From NCBI RefSeq assembly GCF_003664035.1, contig NZ_RCCK01000014.1:1-64000 (forward strand): a DNA stretch of 64,000 bases, in the 5' to 3' direction. Within the stretch, counting starts at the first letter, position 1; every line of letters starts with the position of its first letter. The stretch comes from Pedobacter alluvionis. Lineage in GTDB: Bacteria > Bacteroidota > Bacteroidia > Sphingobacteriales > Sphingobacteriaceae. Below the pieces are notes generated by a model. The model was not told the DNA's origin. It made no database searches and saw only the letters and a program-made list of their open reading frames with translations. A program made the translations under genes and the position numbers. Positions 57,043 through 64,000 of this stretch are shown piece after piece.

Positions 57043-58563
57043 TTATCTTGGATTTTGAGCCAGCCTGCCATTTTTCAATGTCGCGGTAAATGGAATAGGC
57101 AGGGCATAAATTAAACTACCTGAACGCAACGTGTAGTCAGTCATAGTACCGTCAGCATCAATGAAATGATGGGTAATGTTAAGTCCCCACCTCTTGATGT
57201 CCATCCAGCGGTGTCCGCTTTCCAGACAAAGCTCACGACGGCGCTCATCCTGGCAGAATTTAAAAAGGTCATTTGCGTTGCTATAGTTAACAGGTTGATA
57301 GGCGACATTTCGTGTATCATACCTACTGGCGCGCAAGGTATTCAGGTCTGCATTTGCTTTCGCCGCCGAACTAACATCTCCATTTAGAAATTTCTTCGCG
57401 TAAGCCTCCGCCCTGTTGAGGTAAACTTCAGCAATTCTGATTCCATCAGTACCGTATTTAGGTATAGAGCCAATTTTCCCGTTGCCCAGCAGATAAGCCG
57501 CGTTGTTAACAGACCCCATTCTGAAATATCCAGAATACCTCAGGTCTTTCCTGTCATCAGCCTCTGTACTGGTTTCATATAGTGCAGCAAGAGAACCAGA
57601 TACCGTGTATGGAGGACGATCATTCCGTTGTTCCGGGAAATAACCATTTGGGGCATTTGGATTAATTCCATACACCCACACTACCTCCGGACTTACCGTA
57701 ACATCGTATATTTTTCCGCCTGAAAAACCACCTGCATCAAAAAATGATTTCATCTGTGTTAGAACGGGTCTTTCAGTCAATACCAGATTTGCGTACTGAA
57801 TTACTTTATCCATATCTTCTGCCCTTCCCATATAAAGATAGAGCCTGGTTAAAAGACTATAAGCAGCGATATGTCCCACACGAAAAGTTGAGGCTTCTGT
57901 AAAATTGGCTTTCAGTAAGCCTGCTGCCTCCAGCAGATCTTTTTCAATCTGTCCGTATACTTCTTTTAACGTATTCCGTACTGGGTATTGGTCGGTAACC
58001 ACACTATTCAAGATCAGAGGAACGCCCAGGCTCACATTAGGATCAATACCTACCCCACTATAAGGTTGTCCATATAACGTTACCAGTTTCAGATAATAGT
58101 AAGCACGTAAGAAAAGTACCTGCCCTAACAGCGCGTTCTTTTGCTCAGCTGAGCCGGAAACTTTCCCGAGGTTGTCAATAACCGTATTACAACCTTTGAT
58201 TTTAGTGTAGTAGATACTCCAGGAATCAGTACCCAACGAAAGTATGGGGTCGCCATCGAACATCCTGGCATCCCATTTAAATACACGTGTACCGTTCTGC
58301 AGGTAAGGAAGATAAACATCATCCGGATTCCCATCAAAGGTTCTTCCCAATCCATTTGATTGTATATCATCTGTCAGTAAATCAACATAAGTGTCGGTTA
58401 CAATCTGATAGGGATAAGCTTCTCCATTCATCAGGGATTGCAGATCGGCAACCGTCTCTGGCTTAATTTCATCCGGGCTTCTTTCTTCCAGAAACTTTTT
58501 ACAGGAGGAAAAAGTCAGGGTGCTGAGCAAAAGAAGCAATCCATATATCGTATATTTTGTCAT
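57043..58563 (-). CDS. SusD/RagB-family outer-membrane lipoprotein (pair 3)
   Basis: The 506-residue protein has a lipoprotein signal (lipobox FSSC, Cys near residue 21), the usual CKKFLEERSPDEIKPETVADL start of RagB/SusD proteins, and the C-terminal CQDERRRELCLESGHRWMDIKRWG signature. It lies 17 bases after the SusC gene. In this protease-rich operon the ligand is probably a peptide or protein fragment rather than a glycan. Confidence 0.95.
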   Translation of the reverse strand: MTKYTIYGLLLLLSTLTFSSCKKFLEERSPDEIKPETVADLQSLMNGEAYPYQIVTDTYVDLLTDDIQSNGLGRTFDGNPDDVYLPYLQNGTRVFKWDARMFDGDPILSLGTDSWSIYYTKIKGCNTVIDNLGKVSGSAEQKNALLGQVLFLRAYYYLKLVTLYGQPYSGVGIDPNVSLGVPLILNSVVTDQYPVRNTLKEVYGQIEKDLLEAAGLLKANFTEASTFRVGHIAAYSLLTRLYLYMGRAEDMDKVIQYANLVLTERPVLTQMKSFFDAGGFSGGKIYDVTVSPEVVWVYGINPNAPNGYFPEQRNDRPPYTVSGSLAALYETSTEADDRKDLRYSGYFRMGSVNNAAYLLGNGKIGSIPKYGTDGIRIAEVYLNRAEAYAKKFLNGDVSSAAKANADLNTLRASRYDTRNVAYQPVNYSNANDLFKFCQDERRRELCLESGHRWMDIKRWGLNITHHFIDADGTMTDYTLRSGSLIYALPIPFTATLKNGRLAQNPR

Positions 58564-58580
58564 GTTTCTATGATTTAAGA

Positions 58581-61500
58581 TTAAAAACTCACGTTAATAT
58601 TTAGCGTATAAGCCTTTGTGCGTGGCTGCGCGCCCGTTGCTACCTCGGCATCACGTCCTCTAAAACCCTTACTATTGACAGAAAAGATATTGGACGCACT
58701 TGCACCGGCGTTAATTGTTCTGCAACCTATTGCTTTAGCCAACTGATCTGGTAAAGAATAATTAACGGAAAGATTGTTCATACGCAACGTTGAGGCACTC
58801 ACCACCCTGTCACTGCTATAATTGTACATCTCGTAAAGGGATACATAACGTTGGTTACCTGAACTGTTTACATCTGAACTAGGTAATGAGATGACAGGTA
58901 CCCTGCTATCTGGCAATCCGGGTAATATTGCCCCTGTACTGCCCGGAACCCACCTGTTTAGTAATTCTGCCGACAAATTCTCATACTCGGTAGGCAGGGT
59001 AGCAGAAAGCGGATATGCCGGAGACAGGAATTTCTTCCCACCCAATTGCAGGTATACAGAAGTATTCAGGGTTAACTTTTTGTAACGGAAATTCAGCCCG
59101 ATACTTCCGGTAAAATCCGGATCCAACTTTCCCATATACTTCATATATGCAGTCGGGTCAGCAGATGGGTCTGTTCCTTCAGCCACATTCAGACCAATAA
59201 CAGGATAGCCATTACTTTGGTTAATTCCCTGAAAATCAAAAGCCCAAAAGGCAGATACAGGGTACCCCGCTTTCGTCAATGTGCCTCCGGCAGCGGTTTG
59301 CCAGCTCACATTCTGAATACCTGTCTTAGTTACTTTATTATAGTTCTTCGCTGAACTTAAGGACATAGAAAAAGTAAAATCCTTCGTACGGACAGGTACG
59401 AAGCTCGTAGAAATCTCCCATCCATTGTTTCTCATTGATCCGCCATTTACCGGCATAGATGGGATTCCATATTCGGCAGGTACGTCTAATAAGGAAATCA
59501 AATCCTTTCCCCGTTTGTCGTAATAATCAACTGAAGCCTGAATTTTTCCGTCAAAAAGACTCATATCAACTCCTGCATTGATACTGGAGTTTTTTTCCCA
59601 CCTCAAATCTGCATAAGGCAATGAACTGATGGCCAGAATTTCCTCTCCTGTTAACTCATCTACAGACGCTGTTTGTCTTCCTGTCGGTATTTTGAGTATC
59701 AGTTCCGGACTTACACTCGTGAGGATGTTACGCTGGTAACCATAAGAAAGCCTGAAACTGATTTCAGACATCCAATAACTTTTTTCAAACCATTTTTCCC
59801 TGGCCATATTCCAGCGGAGGCCCCCAGCCCAAACCGGATTGAAACGCTCATTACTGAATTGACCGAACCGGTTGGACGCATCTGTACGAACGCTAAAACT
59901 AGCCACATACTTGTTATCGTAAGAATAGCTTCCGGTAAGGTACAAGCCCATGGTATTTGTCGTCCTATCAATAATACTGCGTCTTTGATTCTCCGTTAAC
60001 AATACGTTTGGAGTAGGAAATTGCGAACCGTAGGTTAGGGGTATTGGGGCGAAAGTATTGCCCCTGCCTTTCATATAACCATAATTAGTAGAAGAGAAAC
60101 CCACATACTTCGTACTATTCAGATCCTGACCAAACATGGCAGAAATGGCATGCTTATTATTTAGTAAAGTATTGTACGAGATACTATTCCTCCAGCTCCA
60201 GTTCTCATTCCTATTGTTGTCTTCATTATATTCTCCACCCAGAGGCAATTTAGCATTCAGGTAAGCAGCTGAATTTGGCTTCGCCGTTCCATATTCGAAA
60301 AACCTGAAATTCCGGGTAATGTATTCCGTTTGGTCAGTAGCGTACGAAGTACCCGTAGTACTGCTTGTATTGTAACTGAAAATCGTCTGGAACCTCAGTC
60401 CTTTCAGGATATCGTAATTGGCATCAATACTCGTGTTTGCACTAAGTACTTTGCTGATCAAACCCGTCTGGTCACGTTCATTAATCATATTGTACAAATA
60501 GCTACTCTTTGGATTTTGATAAAAGAACGGACTTCCATCCGGATTATAGGCAGGAATTACCCTACTCGCAGTTGAAGCATATTCATAAGGATTCACCAGG
60601 TAAAAACCATTTGTGGTCTTTTGAGATCCTGAAAGCCTTGCCGAGATACTTAGTTTAGGACCGACTTTGAAGCTCACACTCATATTACCAGTATATCCTT
60701 TACCATCATTTCCGATGGCAGTTCCATTAGTAGCATTATAGCCAAAGGAGGCATAATACCTTGTATCTGTATTGCCACCTGATACACTTAAGGCATGATT
60801 GGTGCTTAGTGGTTTCCTAAACAAAAGATCGAACCAATCCGTGTTCTGGGTTTCCATAGCATGCACCCTGGAATTAAACGCTTCATAACTAATACTTTTG
60901 TTCAGGTATTGTGACAGTGCACCAGCATAACCTATTTCTGAGTTCACATAAGCCCCTGTGAGTCCACGGTTGAAGATTTCTCTTGAAACATCGACCCTTT
61001 GACTGGAATTCATCAGTTCTAAGGTTTGATAATCTACGCGGTCAGCGACATTTAAGCCGAATGAATAGCTGATGGTAGCTGGCGCATTTTGTCCTTTCTT
61101 GGTCGTGATTACGATTACTCCATTTGCTGCACGTACGCCATAAATAGCCGTTGCAGCCGCATCTTTTAGTACTGTAATGTCTTCAATATCACTCGGGTTT
61201 AACCAGGAAATCGAATTTCCAACAAAGTCGCGGATGTAATCGAAATTATCCCTGGTAATTGTACCAGCGCTATTCAGCACATCGGCTTTGAAGGGTAGCG
61301 GGTCTTCCTGTATCACGCCATCAACTACCCATACCGGCTCCTGCGTACCCAAAAGCGTAGAAGTACCGCGAACCCTGGTTTTCTGGCGTGCTCCGATCAA
61401 TCCGCTTGTATTGGTAACAACTACACCAGGCAGTTTGCCTTGAAGCGCCTGTTCTATAGTGGTAAAACCATTCAGGTACAAATCTTTTGCATTTATTGAA

Positions 61501-62201
61501 CTTGATGCCCCGGTCATGCTATTTTTCTTTAAGATCTGGTAACCGGTATTAACTACCACCTCTTGCAACTCCACAGTTTTCTCTTTCATCACAACCTGGA
61601 CGTTGGTTTTTCCGTTCAATTTTAACTCAAGGGTTTCCTTGGTAAGATAACTGAAAACAAGTGTTGCATTTTCATCCAGGTTGGGCAGGATAAAACTTCC
61701 AACCCGGTTGGTACTGGTGGCCTTATCGGTACCCTTTACCCGGACCGTCACACCGGGCAGGACATTTCCGTAAGTGTCGGTTACCTGACCTGTCACTGTA
61801 ATGGTATTGAAAAAAGCAGCGATCTTATCTATTGCAGATCTCTCTTTTTCCTTCACAATGATGGTCTTTTCATTCAGGGTATATTCAAAAGGCTGATCTG
61901 CAAAACAAAGCCTTAGGGTTTGATCTATAGAAGCATTGCTCACGCGAATGTTCACGGGATTTGCCTTCTTCATCAGTTTAATATCGAATACGAAATCGTA
62001 GCCACTCTGCTTTCGTATCTCTATAAATACACGTTCGAGAGGAACGTTATTTTGGTTCAGTGTAATCCGTTGGGCGTAGGTAGCTGCGCTAACTTGCATA
62101 ATGGCAGTGATTAATAATACGGTGGTTATGCGCATAATCAGCAGAAATTTATGTATCCAACCGGAATGCATACCGGTTCGTGTGGTATAAAATTTATACA
62201 T
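58581..62201 (-). CDS. STN-containing SusC/RagA-type TonB-dependent transducer (pair 3)
   Basis: The 1206-residue protein has a long signal region (residues about 1-44), an N-terminal STN domain (about 48-118: ITLNQNNVPLERVFIEIRKQ), which binds a FecR anti-sigma factor, then a CarboxypepD_reg-like domain (about 135-210), a TonB-box-like EVVVNTGYQILKK (about 214-226), plug and barrel with terminal phenylalanine. The STN domain together with the nearby FecR and ECF sigma genes indicates trans-envelope signalling: ligand binding at the barrel releases the sigma factor to switch on this operon. It is the first gene of a seven-gene leftward unit. Confidence 0.96.
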   Translation of the reverse strand: MYKFYTTRTGMHSGWIHKFLLIMRITTVLLITAIMQVSAATYAQRITLNQNNVPLERVFIEIRKQSGYDFVFDIKLMKKANPVNIRVSNASIDQTLRLCFADQPFEYTLNEKTIIVKEKERSAIDKIAAFFNTITVTGQVTDTYGNVLPGVTVRVKGTDKATSTNRVGSFILPNLDENATLVFSYLTKETLELKLNGKTNVQVVMKEKTVELQEVVVNTGYQILKKNSMTGASSSINAKDLYLNGFTTIEQALQGKLPGVVVTNTSGLIGARQKTRVRGTSTLLGTQEPVWVVDGVIQEDPLPFKADVLNSAGTITRDNFDYIRDFVGNSISWLNPSDIEDITVLKDAAATAIYGVRAANGVIVITTKKGQNAPATISYSFGLNVADRVDYQTLELMNSSQRVDVSREIFNRGLTGAYVNSEIGYAGALSQYLNKSISYEAFNSRVHAMETQNTDWFDLLFRKPLSTNHALSVSGGNTDTRYYASFGYNATNGTAIGNDGKGYTGNMSVSFKVGPKLSISARLSGSQKTTNGFYLVNPYEYASTASRVIPAYNPDGSPFFYQNPKSSYLYNMINERDQTGLISKVLSANTSIDANYDILKGLRFQTIFSYNTSSTTGTSYATDQTEYITRNFRFFEYGTAKPNSAAYLNAKLPLGGEYNEDNNRNENWSWRNSISYNTLLNNKHAISAMFGQDLNSTKYVGFSSTNYGYMKGRGNTFAPIPLTYGSQFPTPNVLLTENQRRSIIDRTTNTMGLYLTGSYSYDNKYVASFSVRTDASNRFGQFSNERFNPVWAGGLRWNMAREKWFEKSYWMSEISFRLSYGYQRNILTSVSPELILKIPTGRQTASVDELTGEEILAISSLPYADLRWEKNSSINAGVDMSLFDGKIQASVDYYDKRGKDLISLLDVPAEYGIPSMPVNGGSMRNNGWEISTSFVPVRTKDFTFSMSLSSAKNYNKVTKTGIQNVSWQTAAGGTLTKAGYPVSAFWAFDFQGINQSNGYPVIGLNVAEGTDPSADPTAYMKYMGKLDPDFTGSIGLNFRYKKLTLNTSVYLQLGGKKFLSPAYPLSATLPTEYENLSAELLNRWVPGSTGAILPGLPDSRVPVISLPSSDVNSSGNQRYVSLYEMYNYSSDRVVSASTLRMNNLSVNYSLPDQLAKAIGCRTINAGASASNIFSVNSKGFRGRDAEVATGAQPRTKAYTLNINVSF

Positions 62202-62325
62202 TTGTTTGTGGTTTGTTCAGTTGATATGTTCAGAAATTTGTTGGCAAAGGCAGACCATAATAATTAAGCCAGAGGTGTTAGCGCACTTCTGGCCTTTTCA
62301 ATTAAGGCCTGTGAAAGAAGTAGAG

Positions 62326-63507
62326 TTATCTCATCACAGTTACCCTCCTCCCTTCCACTTTAAAATGGACCTTACCTGTTAATTCCATTACTTTTAAAAC
62401 TGCTACAAGGCTTTTATCGCGTGATACCAAGCCGCCAAGGGTTAGGTCGCCTGGTGCGGTTTCATCAAAAACAATTTCCACATCATACCAGCGTGCAATT
62501 TTTCTCATGGTCGACTGAAAGTCTTCAGCTTTCAAATTTATTTCAGCACGCTGCCAGTCGGTAGCAGCCATAACATCTACTTCCGCCAGTTTCAGCTTCC
62601 CCTGATCCAGCTGAGATTGCTGACCAGGTTTTAACACGGCATTGCTGCCTTCTGAATTGCTAACTTCAACTGATCCTTGTAACAAGGTGGTCTTTACCGA
62701 CTGCTCATCGGGATAAGCTTTGAGGTTAAAATGAGTACCCAATACACGCAACAATTGCTTGCCGCTCTGCACATAAAAAGGCTGCCCATCACGATGGGAC
62801 ACCTCAAAATAGCCTTCACCGGTCAAAGTCACCCGTCGTTCAGCAACACCAGTAAAACTAGTTGGAAAGCGAAGTGATGAAGCCGCATTCAAATAAACAT
62901 GCGTACCATCGGCAAGGATGACCTCATATTTACCACCTTTAGGTGTAGTAATGGTGTTGTAACCTTTGCCTGAAGCACCTTTAGCCAGTTCATAACGCAA
63001 TTGACCTTTTGCAGTCTTGCTGATGCGTAATCCTGGCGCCGGAGTGATTGTACCTATCATCGAATCTGTTAATGCAATTCGTTTTCCATCGGCCAGGGTT
63101 AAGTAGGCTTTATCGCCTCCAGCCGGGATATCATTTTTATATGTTGAAGTATAAGTACCGAAAATATTCAGGCGCTCCTTGCCGTAATACAACAGTAGCG
63201 ACAGGAACAGCAAGGCCGCAGCCGACCAATACCGCATGCTGGTTGTAAAGAAAGATCGGCGTTTTGCTATCGGATTGATTACATTTACCTGCATCGATTC
63301 ATCTAACTTCGAAAGGATGGCCTGTACCTGAGGAAGAGCGACATCACGTTCGTCATCTTTTTCCAGTTCAGTTCTGATCATTTGAACCAATTCCGCATTT
63401 GGTTCATCATCCTCAAAATGATGCAACAATTCCTGCAACTCCTGCGGATTACAGGCATTGTTAAGGTATTTTTGATAAAGTTTGGTGATATGGTTAAAGT
63501 TTTTCAA
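62326..63507 (-). CDS. FecR-family anti-sigma factor
   Basis: The 393-residue protein has a cytoplasmic anti-sigma part (about 1-85), one membrane helix (about 91-108), a FecR domain (about 180-275, TPKGGKYEVILADGTHVYLN) and a C-terminal DUF4974-like domain (about 320-390, DFQSTMRKIARWYDVEIVFDE) that meets the STN domain of the SusC protein. It holds the divergently encoded ECF sigma factor inactive until ligand arrives. It lies 124 bases upstream of susC on the same strand. Confidence 0.95.
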   Translation of the reverse strand: MKNFNHITKLYQKYLNNACNPQELQELLHHFEDDEPNAELVQMIRTELEKDDERDVALPQVQAILSKLDESMQVNVINPIAKRRSFFTTSMRYWSAAALLFLSLLLYYGKERLNIFGTYTSTYKNDIPAGGDKAYLTLADGKRIALTDSMIGTITPAPGLRISKTAKGQLRYELAKGASGKGYNTITTPKGGKYEVILADGTHVYLNAASSLRFPTSFTGVAERRVTLTGEGYFEVSHRDGQPFYVQSGKQLLRVLGTHFNLKAYPDEQSVKTTLLQGSVEVSNSEGSNAVLKPGQQSQLDQGKLKLAEVDVMAATDWQRAEINLKAEDFQSTMRKIARWYDVEIVFDETAPGDLTLGGLVSRDKSLVAVLKVMELTGKVHFKVEGRRVTVMR

Positions 63508-63660
63508 GATCTCTTTTTAACCAATACGTCCGAAAAGGAAAAAGTACTTAGTCTGAAATGAAAAAAAATTAATAATTAATTTTTAATCCCTATAATTGAA
63601 GAACTATTATCCTCTAAGGTGACTATTCCGGCATCAAAATGATAACCAAAGGCAACTAAA

Positions 63661-64000
63661 ATGAAAAACAATGAGCTTACAGAGGGAGAACTCAGCCTTT
63701 TATTAAAGAAAGGAGACAAAAATGCCTTTGCTCAGCTTTATGAATGCTACAAAAAGCCACTCACTGCTAATTTATTCAAATTACTGAAATCAGAAGCACT
63801 CACTTTAGATCTGCTTCAGGATCTTTTCCTGAAAATATGGGAAAACCGCGAAAAGATTGATCCGGAAAAATCATTTCGGGCTTATCTCTTCCGTATTGCC
63901 GAGCACATGGTGTACGATTATTACCGTAAAGCAGCCCGCGACACCAAAATGCAGCTCAACATCATCCAAACCAGCACAGAACTCTATTCCTATATTGAAG
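63661..64000 (+). CDS. ECF-type sigma-70 factor (cut by window end)
   Basis: From ATG 63661 the frame is open to the window end (113 codons). Region 2 is clear: FAQLYECYKKPLTANLFKLL, then LDLLQDLFLKIWENREKIDP and FRAYLFRIAEHMVYDYYRK, typical of ECF sigma factors paired with FecR in Bacteroidota. Region 4 lies beyond the window. It is divergent from the FecR gene with 153 bases between them, whereas the common order in the group is sigma, FecR, SusC on one strand. Confidence 0.9.
   Translation, partial: MKNNELTEGELSLLLKKGDKNAFAQLYECYKKPLTANLFKLLKSEALTLDLLQDLFLKIWENREKIDPEKSFRAYLFRIAEHMVYDYYRKAARDTKMQLNIIQTSTELYSYIE

Noticed and set aside
1..64000. CRISPR arrays, rRNA genes, transposases, integrases
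   Set aside because: No regularly spaced repeats, rRNA segments or recombinase motifs were found on either strand by eye.

Overview
The window looks like a chromosomal segment of a Sphingobacteriaceae-type Bacteroidota (Pedobacter/Mucilaginibacter-like; an inference from gene content). Signs are three SusC/SusD outer-membrane pairs, an ECF sigma/FecR pair, DUF5117/DUF4953-type metalloproteases, a GH78-like enzyme, low GC with AT-rich spacers, almost no Shine-Dalgarno sequences, and a TAnnTTTG-type promoter box.

Layout. (1) 1-6.5 kb: the end of a probable SDR enzyme, then a leftward sugar-acid locus (FAH-family hydrolyase, IlvD/Edd dehydratase, GntP permease) and an AraC regulator. (2) 7.1-13.8 kb: SusC/SusD pair and a Tat-exported Gfo/Idh/MocA oxidoreductase. 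(3) 14.0-19.2 kb: a frameshifted small gene and a leftward SusC/SusD pair. (4) 19.9-33.3 kb: an AT-rich accessory island bounded by repeated att-like sequence. It holds a toxin-like lipoprotein metallopeptidase with candidate immunity genes, an HTH/secreted-protein operon, a degenerate-NTase/HEPN gene with a frameshifted partner, a DUF262 + MAE_28990-type HEPN pair, and a methyltransferase operon. In that operon a BsuBI/PstI-type restriction N-domain is fused to an AAA ATPase, followed by a Toprim/DUF4276-like protein. (5) 33.8-46.4 kb: GH78-like glycosidase, solitary Pycsar-type membrane effector, AraC regulator, tripartite RND efflux operon and a large GAF-type protein. (6) 46.4-47.9 kb: repeat-rich spacer. 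(7) 47.9-64.0 kb: a peptide-scavenging locus with ECF sigma (cut by the window end), FecR, STN-type SusC, SusD, a peptidase-like lipoprotein, an active and an inactivated metalloprotease, a thioredoxin-like protein and an S9 peptidase.

The most interesting part is the 29.0-32.9 kb operon. It looks like a PstI/BsuBI restriction-modification system whose nuclease has been replaced by an OLD/PARIS-like ATPase plus Toprim module. Other points of note are a structure-rich leader before the HEPN gene, a pseudo-metalloprotease that has lost every zinc ligand beside its intact paralog, and a roughly 270-bp intergenic repeat present at both 5.2 and 47.3 kb. No rRNA, tRNA, CRISPR array, transposase or integrase gene was recognised.
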